Positions 1 to 9,392 are shown, counted from the first letter of the stretch. The stretch is DNA of 64,000 bases from Streptococcus sp. HMSC072G04 (GCF_001813295.1 NZ_KV812011.1:26952-90951), one strand, 5' to 3'. A program made the numbers and translations. The notes: a model not told the origin generated them from the letters alone.

Positions 1-634
1 GAGAGTTAGAAATCGCAAGGGAGCGACTGAATTATTAGAAGCGAACCCGCAATATGTGGTCCTAAATCCAGAAGATGCCAAGGGAAAGTGGCATGAGATT
101 TTCGGAAATGACCATCCTATTCATATCGAAGTGGGTAGCGGAAAAGGGGCTTTTATTACGGGGATGGCCAAGGCCAATCCAGAGATCAACTACATCGGAA
201 TTGATATTCAAAAATCGGTCTTGAGTTATGCTTTAGATAAGGTCTTAGAAGCTGATGTTCCTAACATTAAATTGCTTTGGGTAGACGGAGATAGCTTGAC
301 CAACTATTTTGAAGATGGGGAAATTGATCAACTCTATCTGAATTTTTCAGATCCTTGGCCTAAGAAACGTCATGAGAAGCGTCGCTTGACTTACAAGACT
401 TTCTTGGATACCTTCAAGCAAATTCTTCCAGAACATGGGGAGATTCACTTTAAAACAGATAATCGAGGTCTGTTTGAATACAGTTTGGTGAGCTTTTCAC
501 AGTATGGTATGACTTTGAAGGGAGTCTGGCTAGACCTTCATGCTAGTGATTTTGAGGGGAATGTCATGACGGAATATGAGAAGAAGTTCTCCAGTAAAGG
601 CCAGGTCATTTACCGTGTAGAAGCACAGTTTTAG
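1..634 (+). CDS. trmB: tRNA (guanine-N7-)-methyltransferase TrmB, missing only the first two bases
   Basis: SAM-dependent enzyme that makes m7G46 in the variable loop of tRNAs. The reading frame is open from base 2 and begins [18 protein letters not shown], which is the normal start of streptococcal TrmB right after Met. Base 1 (g) is therefore the last base of the ATG, and the window cuts off only two bases. The SAM-binding motif is IEVGSGKG, followed by NYIGIDIQ; the family motif [10 protein letters not shown] and the C-terminal TEYEKKF are both visible. Length is about 211 residues, normal for the family. A strong promoter for rimP begins right after its stop codon. Identity is very sure; the upstream neighbour is out of view. 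Confidence 0.95.
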   Translation, partial: RVRNRKGATELLEANPQYVVLNPEDAKGKWHEIFGNDHPIHIEVGSGKGAFITGMAKANPEINYIGIDIQKSVLSYALDKVLEADVPNIKLLWVDGDSLTNYFEDGEIDQLYLNFSDPWPKKRHEKRRLTYKTFLDTFKQILPEHGEIHFKTDNRGLFEYSLVSFSQYGMTLKGVWLDLHASDFEGNVMTEYEKKFSSKGQVIYRVEAQF

Positions 635-642
635 CATATTCC

Positions 643-671
643 TTGCAATCATTGGGGAATCGTGTTATAAT
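643..671 (+). promoter_or_regulatory. Promoter of the rimP-nusA-infB operon
   Basis: TTGCAA (643-648), 17 bp spacer, TATAAT (666-671) preceded by TG at 663-664 (extended -10). It lies just after the trmB stop, so the six-gene operon has its own strong start. Confidence 0.85.
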
Positions 672-692
672 ACCTTAAATGAATAGAAAAGG

Positions 693-718
693 AGAGGCGG
701 GGAAATATCTTCGCCTCT
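693..718 (+). promoter_or_regulatory. Hairpin in the rimP 5' leader
   Basis: AGAGGCG (693-699) pairs with CGCCTCT (712-718) around a 12-base loop. No U-run follows, so it is not an evident terminator. It ends 8 bases before the AGGAGG of rimP and may influence stability or initiation; the role is inference. Confidence 0.5.
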
Positions 719-731
719 TATCTATGAGGAG

Positions 732-1211
732 GTGGCAACCATCGCAACGATTGTTGACTTAGTAACAGAAGTGATTCAGCCAGCTATAAAAGAACCATTT
801 GAATTGGTCGATGTTGAATATGGCAAAATGGGTGGTGACTACGTCTTAAGCATTTTCGTAGACAAACCAGAAGGGATCACACTGAATGATACAGCGGATT
901 TGACAGAAATCATTAGCCCGCTATTGGATCAAATCAAACCAGATCCATTTCCAGAACAGTACTTTTTAGAAGTTACCAGTCCTGGCTTGGAGAGACCTTT
1001 GAAAACCAAGGAAGCACTCGAGGGAGCTGTTGGCAAGTATGTCAATATCAGCTTGTATAAGGCTGTTGAAAAGCAAAAGGTCTTTGAGGGAAACTTGGTA
1101 GGTTTTGAAGAGGATGTTTTGACCATTGAGTATATGGATAAAACACGAAAGAAAACTGTAGAAATTCCTTATAACCTTGTGTCCAAAGCAAGGTTGGCTG
1201 TAAAATTGTAA
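732..1211 (+). CDS. rimP: Ribosome maturation factor RimP
   Basis: Cytoplasmic 30S assembly factor, about 159 residues, first gene of the nusA-infB operon. The family signature [14 protein letters not shown] and the C-terminal [11 protein letters not shown] segment are clear. The start is ambiguous: the only standard start codon in frame near the 5' end is GTG at 732, but it shares its first base with a perfect AGGAGG at 727-732, so that ribosome binding site cannot serve it. The AGGAGG is ideally spaced (8 bases) from an in-frame ATC at 741, which would be a rare AUC start. The gene identity is certain; the start is not. Confidence 0.93.
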   Translation: MATIATIVDLVTEVIQPAIKEPFELVDVEYGKMGGDYVLSIFVDKPEGITLNDTADLTEIISPLLDQIKPDPFPEQYFLEVTSPGLERPLKTKEALEGAVGKYVNISLYKAVEKQKVFEGNLVGFEEDVLTIEYMDKTRKKTVEIPYNLVSKARLAVKL

Positions 1212-1255
1212 CAGAATGAAAGAAAGGATGCCTTTATAGTAGAGGCAAGAAAAAC

Positions 1256-2398
1256 ATGAGTAAAGAAATGCTAGAAGCCTTCCGCATTTTGGAAGAAGAC
1301 AAAGGGATCAAAAAAGAAGATATCATCGAAGCCGTCACAGAATCATTGCGTTCAGCTTATCGCCGTCGTTATGGACAATCAGAAAGTGCAGCGATTGAAT
1401 TCAATGAAAAAACTGGAGATTTCCGTGTTTATACGGTTCGTGAAGTGGTGGATGAAGTCTTTGATAGTCGTTTAGAAATCAGCTTGAAGGATGCCTTAGC
1501 CATTAGCTCTGCTTATGAGTTGGGGGACAAGATCAAGTTTGAAGAAGCACCAGCTGAATTTGGTCGTGTAGCAGCTCAATCTGCTAAACAAACGATCATG
1601 GAAAAAATGCGTAAGCAAACGCGCACCATCACCTATAACACTTATAAAGAACATGAAAATGAAATCATGAGTGGAACGGTGGAACGCTTTGACAATCGAT
1701 TTATCTATGTCAATCTTGGTTCGATCGAAGCACAATTGTCTAAGCAAGACCAAATTCCAGGAGAAGTGTTCCAATCTCATGATCGAATTGAAGTATTTGT
1801 CTACAAGGTAGAAGATAATCCACGTGGTGTCAATGTCTTTGTTAGCCGAAGCCATCCTGAAATGATCAAACGTTTGATGGAACAAGAAATTCCTGAAGTC
1901 TATGATGGAACTGTTGAGATTATGAGTGTAGCGCGTGAAGCTGGAGATCGTACAAAAGTTGCGGTTCGTAGCCATAATCCAAACGTAGATGCGATTGGGA
2001 CTATCGTTGGTCGTGGTGGATCGAATATTAAAAAGATTACCAGCAAGTTCCACCCAGCTCGATACGATCAAAAATTAGACCGTATGGTTCCGACAGAAGA
2101 AAATATCGATGTCATCGAGTGGGTTCCAGATCCAGCTGAATTTATCTACAATGCGATCGCTCCTGCAGAAGTGGACCAAGTTATTTTTGATGATGAAGAT
2201 AGCAAACATGCTCTCGTTGTGGTTCCAGACAACAAATTATCTCTTGCCATTGGTCGTCGTGGTCAAAACGTTCGTTTGGCAGCTCATTTGACTGGTTACC
2301 GCATCGATATCAAATCTGCTAGTGAGTTCGAAGAAATGGAAGCAGCTCAAGAAACTTTTGAAGACCAAGTAGAAAGTGGCGAAGAGCAAGTCGATTAA
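1256..2398 (+). CDS. nusA: Transcription termination/antitermination protein NusA
   Basis: RNA polymerase-binding elongation factor that modulates pausing and intrinsic termination. Order visible: N-terminal polymerase-binding domain (to about residue 125, with SAYRRRYGQ), S1 domain (GTVERFDNRFIYVNLG), KH1 (VDAIGTIVGRGGSNIKKI) and KH2 (LSLAIGRRGQNVRLAA). At 380 residues it has the short Gram-positive form without the extra acidic repeats of E. coli NusA; the end is simply acidic (EESGEEQVD-like). Second gene of the operon, 44 bases after rimP. Identification is secure. Confidence 0.97.
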   Translation: MSKEMLEAFRILEEDKGIKKEDIIEAVTESLRSAYRRRYGQSESAAIEFNEKTGDFRVYTVREVVDEVFDSRLEISLKDALAISSAYELGDKIKFEEAPAEFGRVAAQSAKQTIMEKMRKQTRTITYNTYKEHENEIMSGTVERFDNRFIYVNLGSIEAQLSKQDQIPGEVFQSHDRIEVFVYKVEDNPRGVNVFVSRSHPEMIKRLMEQEIPEVYDGTVEIMSVAREAGDRTKVAVRSHNPNVDAIGTIVGRGGSNIKKITSKFHPARYDQKLDRMVPTEENIDVIEWVPDPAEFIYNAIAPAEVDQVIFDDEDSKHALVVVPDNKLSLAIGRRGQNVRLAAHLTGYRIDIKSASEFEEMEAAQETFEDQVESGEEQVD

Positions 2399-2412
2399 GA
2401 GAGGGAGGGAAC

Positions 2413-2709
2413 ATGGTAAAAACAAGAAAAATCCCTTTAAGAAAATCTGTCGTTTCAAATGAAATTATTGATAAGCGCGATTTGCTCCGCATTGTCAAAA
2501 ATAAAGAAGGACAAGTCTTTATCGATCCAACTGGCAAAGCCAATGGTCGAGGTGCTTACATCAAGCTAGACAATGAAGAAGCGGCACTGGCTAAGAAAAA
2601 GAAAGTTTTTAATCGTAGCTTTAATATGGAAGTGGAAGAAGCTTTCTATGATGAATTGATCGCTTATGTAGATCATAAGGTGAAGAGAAGAGAGTTAGGC
2701 CTTGAATAA
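2413..2709 (+). CDS. rnpM: RNase P modulator RnpM (YlxR)
   Basis: Small basic nucleic-acid binding protein of the YlxR/DUF448 family (98 residues). The Bacillus homologue was shown to bind RNase P RNA and modulate its activity. The family pattern is seen: RKIPLRKSVVS, the KRDLLRIVK segment, DPTGKANGRGAYI and the later KRRELGLE. It has a good GAGGGAGG ribosome binding site and sits in the conserved place between nusA and ylxQ, overlapping ylxQ by 8 bases. The RNase P RNA gene itself is also in this window at about 39.0 kb. Confidence 0.9.
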   Translation: MVKTRKIPLRKSVVSNEIIDKRDLLRIVKNKEGQVFIDPTGKANGRGAYIKLDNEEAALAKKKKVFNRSFNMEVEEAFYDELIAYVDHKVKRRELGLE

Positions 2710-3001
2710 GCAAAAGATAGGTAATTTGTTGGGCTTGGCGCAAAGAGCGGGAAAACTCATTTCTGGAGAAGAACTCGTGATCAAAGCCATCCAGGAAGAA
2801 AAAGCAAAATTAGTTTTTCTGGCAAATGATGCAGCTAGTAACCTGACAAAAAAGGTGACGGATAAGGGTCACTATTATGAGGTTCAAGTATCTACCGTGT
2901 TTTCAACACTAGAATTAAGCACTGCAATTGGACGTGCCCGTAAGGTCGTTGCTGTTGTAGATGCTGGATTTTCAAAGAAAATGAGGTCTCTTATGGAATA
3001 G
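2702..3001 (+). CDS. L7Ae/L30e-family RNA-binding protein YlxQ
   Basis: A 99-residue K-turn RNA-binding fold protein (YlxQ/RplGA group) beginning [23 protein letters not shown], typical of this family between ylxR and infB. It starts with TTG at 2702 inside the end of rnpM (8-base overlap), implying translational coupling; no ATG in frame fits the family N-terminus. Its cellular RNA target is not known from sequence. Identification by family pattern and position is firm. Confidence 0.88.
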   Translation: MNKQKIGNLLGLAQRAGKLISGEELVIKAIQEEKAKLVFLANDAASNLTKKVTDKGHYYEVQVSTVFSTLELSTAIGRARKVVAVVDAGFSKKMRSLME

Positions 3002-3017
3002 AAGAGGAGGACAGCAA

Positions 3018-5732
3018 TTGTCTAAGAAAAGATTATACGAAATTGCCAAAGAATTGGGCAAGGAAAGTAAGGAAGTCGTCACTCGTGCGAAAGAATTAGG
3101 TTTTGACGTCAAGAGTCATGCATCTAGTGTCGATACTGATGTTGCTGAAAAGTTGATCAAGAGCTTTGCAGCGAAAAAAGAAACAGTCGAAAAGAAAGTA
3201 GCAGAAGTGGCTGCCAAGACAACGGCTGTCGCAGAGAAAAAAGAAGCAGCGCCCGTCAAAAAAGAAGGAGCAACTGAGACAAAATCAGTAACGCCAGCTG
3301 CTAAACCAAAGAGTCGTAACTTTAAAGCGGAACGAGAAGCGCGTGCAAAAGAGCAGGCTGAACGTAGGAAACAACAAGACAATCGTCCAAAACGCGATCG
3401 CAAGGACAATCAGCGTCATGGTGACAACCGAAATCAACGACCACAAGAGAGAAATGAACAACGAAACCAAGGTTCTGATCGTCGCAATAACCGACCAGAT
3501 CAAAGACGTGGTGAACAACCCCAAGTGGCACCAAAAGTTGATTTCAAAGCGCGTGCAGCAGCACTGAAAGCTGAACAAAATGCTGAGTACGCACGTGGAA
3601 GTGAAGATCGCTACAAACAACAAGCTGCAAAAGCAGAACAAGAACGTCAACAGCGCCGGAAACGGGTAGAAGCGCCAGAAGTGAAAGCACCGGTACAGGA
3701 GCCAGCTGTTGAGAACCATACAAAACCAGCTGTTGCTGCTGCTCCAGCTCAAGTCGATACACGTCGGAAGAAACAAGCGCGACCAGATAAGAAACGCGAT
3801 GATTTTGATCGTGAAGAAGATGGTCCAAGAAAACAACAAAGGAATCGAAATAGTCAAAATCAAGTGAGAAATCAGAGAAATAGTAACTGGAATAACAATA
3901 AGAAAAATAAAAAAGGAAAGAACAACCGTAATGATGCTCCAAAACCAGTAACAGAGCGTAAATTCCATGAATTACCAAGTGAATTTGAGTATACGGATGG
4001 AATGACGGTTGCAGAAATCGCAAAACGCATCAAGCGTGAACCGGCTGAAATCGTCAAGAAACTCTTTATGATGGGAGTCATGGCGACTCAAAACCAATCG
4101 CTGGATGGAGATACGATTGAACTCTTGATGGTGGATTATGGAATTGAAGCCAAGAAAAAGGTTGAAGTGGACAATGCCGATATCGAACGCTTCTTCGTTG
4201 AAGATGGTTATTTGAATCCAGATGAGTTGGTAGAGCGTCCACCAGTTGTCACCATCATGGGACACGTTGACCATGGTAAAACAACCCTTTTGGATACCCT
4301 TCGTAATTCACGTGTAGCAACAGGTGAAGCAGGAGGAATCACTCAGCACATTGGTGCCTACCAAATCGTGGAAAATGGCAAGAAGATTACCTTCTTGGAT
4401 ACACCTGGACACGCGGCCTTTACATCTATGCGGGCGCGTGGTGCATCTGTTACGGATATTACCATCTTGGTCGTAGCGGCAGATGACGGGGTGATGCCTC
4501 AGACTATCGAAGCTATTAACCACTCAAAAGCTGCCAATGTCCCAATCATTGTGGCTATTAACAAGATTGATAAACCAGGTGCCAACCCAGAACGTGTCAT
4601 CGGTGAATTGGCGGAACATGGGGTTATGTCAACTGCCTGGGGTGGAGATTCTGAGTTTGTAGAAATCTCAGCCAAGTTCAACCAAAATATCGATGAACTC
4701 TTGGAAACGGTCCTTCTTGTGGCTGAAATCCAAGAACTCAAGGCAGATCCAACTGTTCGTGCCATCGGTACCGTTATCGAAGCGCGTTTGGATAAAGGAA
4801 AAGGTGCGGTGGCAACCCTCCTTGTTCAACAAGGTACCTTGAATGTCCAAGACCCAATCGTTGTCGGGAATACCTTTGGACGTGTCCGTGCCATGACCAA
4901 TGACCTTGGACGTCGTGTGAAGGTGGCAGGACCATCTACTCCGGTTTCTATCACTGGTTTGAACGAAGCGCCAATGGCGGGTGACCACTTCGCGGTTTAC
5001 GAAGATGAAAAATCTGCGCGTGCAGCTGGTGAAGAACGTGCCAAACGTGCTCTGATGAAACAACGTCAAGCAACCAACCGTGTCAGCCTTGAAAATCTCT
5101 TTGATACCTTGAAGGCTGGAGAAGTGAAATCCGTTAATGTCATCATCAAGGCCGATGTACAAGGTTCGGTTGAAGCTCTTGCTGCTTCCCTTCAAAAGAT
5201 TGAAGTGGAAGGTGTGAAAGTGACCATCGTTCACTCAGCAGTTGGTGCCATCAACGAATCAGACGTGACCCTTGCAGAAGCTTCAAATGCCTTCATCATC
5301 GGATTTAACGTCCGTCCTACTCCACAAGCACGTCAACAAGCTGAAGCTGACGAGGTGGAAATCCGTCTTCACTCAATTATCTACAAAGTGATTGAAGAAA
5401 TGGAAGATGCCATGAAGGGTATGTTGGATCCTGAGTTCGAAGAGAAAGTCATCGGGGAAGCAGTTATTCGTGAAACCTTTAAGGTCTCTAAAGTGGGTAC
5501 CATCGGTGGATTTATGGTCCTTAGCGGTAAGGTTACACGTGATTCCAAAGTACGTGTCATTCGTGACGGTGTCGTGATCTATGACGGAGCTCTTGCAAGT
5601 TTGAAACACTTCAAAGATGATGTCAAAGAGATCACAAATGGTCGTGAAGGTGGATTGATGATTGAAGGCTACAATGATATCAAGACAGATGATACTATCG
5701 AAGCCTACATCATGGAAGAAATTAAAAAATAA
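3018..5732 (+). CDS. infB: Translation initiation factor IF-2
   Basis: GTPase that brings fMet-tRNA to the 30S subunit and promotes subunit joining. 904 residues. N-terminal IF2 domain ([19 protein letters not shown]), then a long charged, low-complexity Lys/Arg/Gln/Asn-rich linker to about residue 310, a second IF2_N domain, then the G domain from about residue 412: [16 protein letters not shown] (G1), [10 protein letters not shown] (G3), NKIDK (G4), followed by domains II-IV. Start is TTG at 3018, set by AGGAGG at 3005-3010 with 7-base spacing. Fifth gene of the operon. Confidence 0.97.
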   Translation: MSKKRLYEIAKELGKESKEVVTRAKELGFDVKSHASSVDTDVAEKLIKSFAAKKETVEKKVAEVAAKTTAVAEKKEAAPVKKEGATETKSVTPAAKPKSRNFKAEREARAKEQAERRKQQDNRPKRDRKDNQRHGDNRNQRPQERNEQRNQGSDRRNNRPDQRRGEQPQVAPKVDFKARAAALKAEQNAEYARGSEDRYKQQAAKAEQERQQRRKRVEAPEVKAPVQEPAVENHTKPAVAAAPAQVDTRRKKQARPDKKRDDFDREEDGPRKQQRNRNSQNQVRNQRNSNWNNNKKNKKGKNNRNDAPKPVTERKFHELPSEFEYTDGMTVAEIAKRIKREPAEIVKKLFMMGVMATQNQSLDGDTIELLMVDYGIEAKKKVEVDNADIERFFVEDGYLNPDELVERPPVVTIMGHVDHGKTTLLDTLRNSRVATGEAGGITQHIGAYQIVENGKKITFLDTPGHAAFTSMRARGASVTDITILVVAADDGVMPQTIEAINHSKAANVPIIVAINKIDKPGANPERVIGELAEHGVMSTAWGGDSEFVEISAKFNQNIDELLETVLLVAEIQELKADPTVRAIGTVIEARLDKGKGAVATLLVQQGTLNVQDPIVVGNTFGRVRAMTNDLGRRVKVAGPSTPVSITGLNEAPMAGDHFAVYEDEKSARAAGEERAKRALMKQRQATNRVSLENLFDTLKAGEVKSVNVIIKADVQGSVEALAASLQKIEVEGVKVTIVHSAVGAINESDVTLAEASNAFIIGFNVRPTPQARQQAEADEVEIRLHSIIYKVIEEMEDAMKGMLDPEFEEKVIGEAVIRETFKVSKVGTIGGFMVLSGKVTRDSKVRVIRDGVVIYDGALASLKHFKDDVKEITNGREGGLMIEGYNDIKTDDTIEAYIMEEIKK

Positions 5733-5740
5733 GCAAGCTG

Positions 5741-5781
5741 ACTAGGAAAAAAGAGGGTTCCCCTCTGATTTCCTAGTTTTT
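5741..5781 (+). terminator. Hairpin terminator between infB and rbfA
   Basis: ACTAGGAAA pairs with TTTCCTAG around an inner GAGGG/CCCTC stem, followed by TTTTT. It lies inside the presumed operon, so rbfA is probably reached by partial read-through or an unseen promoter. Confidence 0.75.
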
Positions 5782-5806
5782 AAACACAGAGCAGAAAGGA
5801 GTTCCT

Positions 5807-6157
5807 ATGGCAAGTCATTTTCGGACAGACCGAGTAGGGATGGAAATCAAGCGTGAAGTCAACGAGATTTTACAAAAGAAAGTCCGTGACCCGCGTGTTC
5901 AAGGAGTTACCATTACGGATGTTCAAATGCTAGGTGATTTGTCGATGGCCAAAGTGTATTATTCAATTATGAGTGATTTGGCTTCAGACAATCAAAAGGC
6001 TCAGACAGGCCTTGAAAAAGCAACAGGAACCATCAAGCGTGAATTAGGTCGGAATCTGAAATTATACAAGATTCCGGATCTTACTTTTGTGAAAGACGAA
6101 TCCATCGAATACGGTAACAAGATCGATGAGATGTTGCGCAATTTGAACAAAGACTAG
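5807..6157 (+). CDS. rbfA: Ribosome-binding factor A
   Basis: KH-fold cold-shock-associated factor that binds the 30S subunit and helps mature the 16S 5' end. 116 residues, normal length; family features [32 protein letters not shown] and the C-terminal [21 protein letters not shown] are clear. ATG with AGAAAGGAG upstream. It follows infB after a terminator hairpin, the last gene of the operon, and is itself followed by a terminator. Confidence 0.96.
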   Translation: MASHFRTDRVGMEIKREVNEILQKKVRDPRVQGVTITDVQMLGDLSMAKVYYSIMSDLASDNQKAQTGLEKATGTIKRELGRNLKLYKIPDLTFVKDESIEYGNKIDEMLRNLNKD

Positions 6158-6192
6158 AGAGGTTGGGACCAATAGTGTCCAATCTCTTTTTT
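6157..6192 (+). terminator. Terminator after rbfA
   Basis: Imperfect stem AGAGGTTGGGAC / GTCCAATCTCT followed by TTTTTT; ends the rimP operon. Confidence 0.75.
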
Positions 6193-6269
6193 GGCTCATA
6201 AAATGAGGAAAATAAAACAGAAAGAAAAAAAAACGGTTTCAAAAAATAATAGAAATTTATAGAAATCTC

Positions 6270-6298
6270 TTGTGTGATTGGAAATTATCCTTTACAAT
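6270..6298 (+). promoter_or_regulatory. Promoter of the Na/Pi symporter gene
   Basis: TTGTGT (6270-6275), 17 bp, TACAAT (6293-6298). No PhoB-type repeats recognised nearby. Confidence 0.55.
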
Positions 6299-6342
6299 AG
6301 GAGAGGAGTTTTATTTCTGATCTCATATTTGGAGGAATGATC

Positions 6343-7974
6343 ATGTCCATTAACTGGCAGGAAATTTTATTTAACTTTTTGGGAGGGTTGGGTCTTTTTC
6401 TCTATAGTATTAAAACTATGGGAGAAGGACTGCAACAAGCTGCAGGGGACCGTCTTCGCTACTATATTGATAAATATACCAGCAATCCCTTCCTTGGAGT
6501 TTTAGTAGGGATTGTTGTGACAGCCCTTATTCAGTCTAGTACTGGGGTAACGGTGATTACCGTTGGTCTGGTCAGTGCGGGTCTCTTGACCCTGCGTCAA
6601 GCCATTGGGATCATCATGGGGGCTAATATTGGGACCACGGTCACCTCATTCATTATTGGGTTTAAATTGGGGACTTATGCCCTTCCAATTATGTTTCTTG
6701 GAACGGTCTTACTTTTCTTTACCAAGAATCGAATGGCCAATAATATTGGTCGGATTCTCTTTGGGGTTGGAGGAATTTTCTACGCTTTAAACCTGATTAG
6801 TGCGGGAATGAGTCCTTTGAAAGAATTGCCAGAATTTAGTCAGTACATGATCACCCTTGGAAAAAATCCAATTCTGGGCGTGTTAGCAGGAGCCATCATC
6901 ACCGTTTTGATTCAAGCTTCTTCAGCTACCATTGGGATTTTACAAGGTTTGTATTCAGGTGGTTTCCTAGATCTTCGCGGTTCTTTACCTATTCTTTTTG
7001 GGGACAACATCGGAACAACCTTGACAGTTATTATTGCAGCGATGGGGGCCAATGTTTCTGCTAAGCGTGTTGCAGCAACCCACGTGCTCTTTAACTTGAT
7101 CGGTACAATCCTTTGTTTGATCTTGTTAACACCTTTTACAGCCATGATTGAATACTTCCAAGGGCTCTTGCACTTGTCACCAGAAATGACCATTGCTTTT
7201 TCTCATGGAGCTTTCAACGTGACCAACACCATCATTCAATTCCCATTCATTGGAGCTTTGGCATACTTTGTAACCAAACTGATTCCTGGTGAGGATGAGG
7301 TTGTCAAATATGAACCGCTCTACTTGGATGAAAACTTGATCACTCAAGCGCCTTCGATTGCTCTTGGAAATGCGAAAAAAGAGTTGCTTCATTTAGGTGG
7401 ATATGCAGACAAAGCTTTTAATCTTTCTTATGATTATATTGTTCACCAAAATGAAAAAACAGCTGAAAAAGGTCATAAGACAGAAGAAGCCATTAATACC
7501 ATTGATGATGATTTGACTCGATACTTGATTCGTTTGTCTAGTGAAGCCTTGAGTCCTAGAGAAAGTGAAGTTCTCACCAATATCTTAGACTCCTCGCGGG
7601 ATTTGGAGCGGATTGGGGATCACGCGGAAGCCTTGATCAATCTGACCGATTATTTAATTCGTAAGAAAGTGGTCTTTTCAGAAGCGGCCTTGGCTGAATT
7701 GGAAGATATTTACAACCAAACCCATCAATTTGTAGAGGATGCTTTGAAAGCCGTTGAGAACAATGATGTGAGTCTTGCAAACCAATTGGTAGCACGTCAC
7801 GAGGCAATTGAAAAGTTGGAGAAAAAACTTCGGAAAACCCATATTCGTCGTTTGAACCACGGTGAATGTACACCTCAAGCCGGAGTGAACTTTATTGATA
7901 TCATTTCTCACTATACACGTGTTGCAGACCATGCTATGAATCTCGCTGAAAAAGTACAAATCGAGCAAATTTAA
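6343..7974 (+). CDS. Na+/phosphate cotransporter family protein with PhoU-like C-terminus
   Basis: Predicted membrane sodium:phosphate symporter (NptA/YjbB type), 543 residues. Two homologous membrane halves carry the duplicated signature: TALIQSSTGVTVI in the first and TVLIQASSATIGI in the second. The last 200 residues are soluble and helical, resembling PhoU (DSSRDLERIGDHAEALINL), which in this family is fused to the transporter. I chose the ATG at 6343 because GGAGG at 6331-6335 is only one base from the earlier ATG (6337) but 7 bases from this one. Monocistronic, with its own promoter and terminator. Whether it imports or exports phosphate cannot be read from sequence. Confidence 0.88.
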   Translation: MSINWQEILFNFLGGLGLFLYSIKTMGEGLQQAAGDRLRYYIDKYTSNPFLGVLVGIVVTALIQSSTGVTVITVGLVSAGLLTLRQAIGIIMGANIGTTVTSFIIGFKLGTYALPIMFLGTVLLFFTKNRMANNIGRILFGVGGIFYALNLISAGMSPLKELPEFSQYMITLGKNPILGVLAGAIITVLIQASSATIGILQGLYSGGFLDLRGSLPILFGDNIGTTLTVIIAAMGANVSAKRVAATHVLFNLIGTILCLILLTPFTAMIEYFQGLLHLSPEMTIAFSHGAFNVTNTIIQFPFIGALAYFVTKLIPGEDEVVKYEPLYLDENLITQAPSIALGNAKKELLHLGGYADKAFNLSYDYIVHQNEKTAEKGHKTEEAINTIDDDLTRYLIRLSSEALSPRESEVLTNILDSSRDLERIGDHAEALINLTDYLIRKKVVFSEAALAELEDIYNQTHQFVEDALKAVENNDVSLANQLVARHEAIEKLEKKLRKTHIRRLNHGECTPQAGVNFIDIISHYTRVADHAMNLAEKVQIEQI

Positions 7975-7982
7975 TGAACACC

Positions 7983-8016
7983 AAACAGAGTAAGTAGAAA
8001 GCTTACTCTGTTTTTT
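7983..8016 (+). terminator. Terminator after the Na/Pi symporter gene
   Basis: CAGAGTAAG / CTTACTCTG stem with TTTTTT. Confidence 0.85.
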
Positions 8017-8048
8017 GTTGGATTCTATTCAAAAATAGGTCTAGACCA

Positions 8049-8077
8049 TTTACAAATGGAAGTGAAAGCGTTATAAT
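8049..8077 (+). promoter_or_regulatory. nagA promoter
   Basis: TTTACA (8049-8054), 17 bp, TATAAT (8072-8077). Confidence 0.8.
8063..8076 (+). promoter_or_regulatory. CcpA binding site (cre) over the nagA -10
   Basis: TGAAAGCGTTATAA matches the cre consensus TGNAANCGNWNNCW at all but the near-terminal C. It overlaps the -10 box, a position where CcpA represses. The same 17-mer occurs at the hpf promoter (63286). Confidence 0.65.
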
Positions 8078-8127
8078 ATGTATGAATATAAATGGAACAC
8101 AGTTCCTACAATGGAAAGGACGATTTT

Positions 8128-9285
8128 ATGTCTACATATATTAAAGCAGATCAATTTTATTATCCACATGGGGTTCGCCGCGGAGGCTATTTGGAGCTTG
8201 TTGATGGCAAGTTTGGAAAACATGTGGAAAGCTTACCAGAAGGTGCGGATGTGTTGGATTATTCAGGGTACAGTATTGCGCCTGGCCTCGTAGATACCCA
8301 TATTCACGGATTTGGTGGGGTAGATGTGATGGATAACAATATCGAAGGCACTCTCCATACCATGAGTGATGGGCTCTTGAGTACAGGGGTTACGAGCTTT
8401 TTGCCTACGACCTTGACTTCCTCTTATGAACAACTTTTGGCAGTAACTGAAAATATCGGTGCACGATACAAAGAAGCAACAGGAGCCAAGATTCGCGGGA
8501 TTTATTTTGAAGGACCTTATTTTACAGAAAAATACAAGGGAGCACAAAACCCAGCTTATATGAAGGATCCAAGTATGGAAGAATTCAGGGCTTGGCAAAA
8601 AGCTGCCAATGGTCTGTTGAATAAGATTGCCCTTGCTCCCGAGCGTGAAGGGGTAGAAGAATTTGTTCGGACTATTACAGGAGAAGGGGTGACTGTCGCT
8701 TTGGGACACTCCAATGCTACTTTTGAAGAAGCTAAAAAAGCGGTTGATGCAGGTGCAAGTGTCTGGGTGCATGCCTACAATGGTATGCGTGGTTTGACGC
8801 ACCGTGAACTCGGTATGGTTGGTGCCATGTATGAGTTGCCTCATACTACAGCAGAGTTGATCTGTGATGGCCATCACGTTGATCCGCTAGCTTGTGATAT
8901 CCTGATGAAACAAAAAGGGAAAGAAAATGTTGCCTTGATTACGGACTGTATGACAGCTGGGGGCTTAGAAGACGGGGACTACATGCTTGGGGAATTCCCA
9001 GTTGTGGTCGCTGAAGGGACAGCTCGCTTGAAATCAACTGGTAATCTAGCTGGCTCAATCTTGAAATTGAAAGATGGATTAAAAAATGTTGTAGAGTGGG
9101 GGATTGCTAACCCTCACGAAGCAGTGATGATGGCCAGCCTCAATCCGGCAAAATCAGTCCATATTGATGATGTTTGTGGTCAAATTCGAGAAGGGTATGA
9201 TGCGGACTTCATCGTGCTTGATCAAAATTTGGATCTGGTTGCGACCTATCTCGATGGGGTCAAACGTTACCAGGCGACTAACTAG
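8128..9285 (+). CDS. nagA: N-acetylglucosamine-6-phosphate deacetylase
   Basis: Converts GlcNAc-6-P to glucosamine-6-P, feeding amino-sugar catabolism and wall recycling. 385 residues. Amidohydrolase metal and active-site motifs: DTHIHGFGGVDVMD, the YFEGPYF glutamate, LGHSNATFEEA, VHAYNGM and ITDCMTAGG. The ATG at 8128 has GGAAAGGA 7 bases upstream and gives the usual N-terminus STYIKADQFYYPHG; an earlier in-frame ATG at 8092 adds 12 unrelated residues. A cre site on the promoter implies carbon catabolite repression. Monocistronic. Confidence 0.95.
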   Translation: MSTYIKADQFYYPHGVRRGGYLELVDGKFGKHVESLPEGADVLDYSGYSIAPGLVDTHIHGFGGVDVMDNNIEGTLHTMSDGLLSTGVTSFLPTTLTSSYEQLLAVTENIGARYKEATGAKIRGIYFEGPYFTEKYKGAQNPAYMKDPSMEEFRAWQKAANGLLNKIALAPEREGVEEFVRTITGEGVTVALGHSNATFEEAKKAVDAGASVWVHAYNGMRGLTHRELGMVGAMYELPHTTAELICDGHHVDPLACDILMKQKGKENVALITDCMTAGGLEDGDYMLGEFPVVVAEGTARLKSTGNLAGSILKLKDGLKNVVEWGIANPHEAVMMASLNPAKSVHIDDVCGQIREGYDADFIVLDQNLDLVATYLDGVKRYQATN

Positions 9286-9311
9286 ATTCAAGAAACGAAG
9301 ATAGAATACTT

Positions 9312-9341
9312 CCTCTCTAGGTCATACCTAGAGAGGTTTTT
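9312..9341 (+). terminator. Terminator after nagA
   Basis: CCTCTCTAGGT / ACCTAGAGAGG, 3-base loop, then TTTTT. Confidence 0.9.
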
Positions 9342-9363
9342 GTTTACCGATGGTAGTGCAATT

Positions 9364-9392
9364 TTGTGAATGCTGTCTTTTCATGCTATAAT
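9364..9392 (+). promoter_or_regulatory. Promoter of the small membrane protein-aldo/keto reductase operon
   Basis: TTGTGA (9364-9369), 17 bp, TATAAT (9387-9392) with extended -10 TGC. Confidence 0.75.

Noticed and set aside
1496..2071. 191-codon minus-strand ORF inside nusA
   Set aside because: No initiation signals and wholly antisense to conserved S1/KH domains.
3285..3968. Long minus-strand ORF (227 codons) inside infB
   Set aside because: Antisense to the low-complexity Lys/Gln/Asn linker of IF2; Phe/Leu/Trp-rich composition is a codon shadow, with no ribosome binding site or promoter.
6202..6261. 19-codon basic ORF before the Na/Pi symporter
   Set aside because: No ribosome binding site, lies upstream of the predicted promoter, and A-rich sequence explains it.
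8263..8877. 204-codon minus-strand ORF inside nagA
   Set aside because: Antisense shadow of the amidohydrolase domain; no promoter or ribosome binding site.
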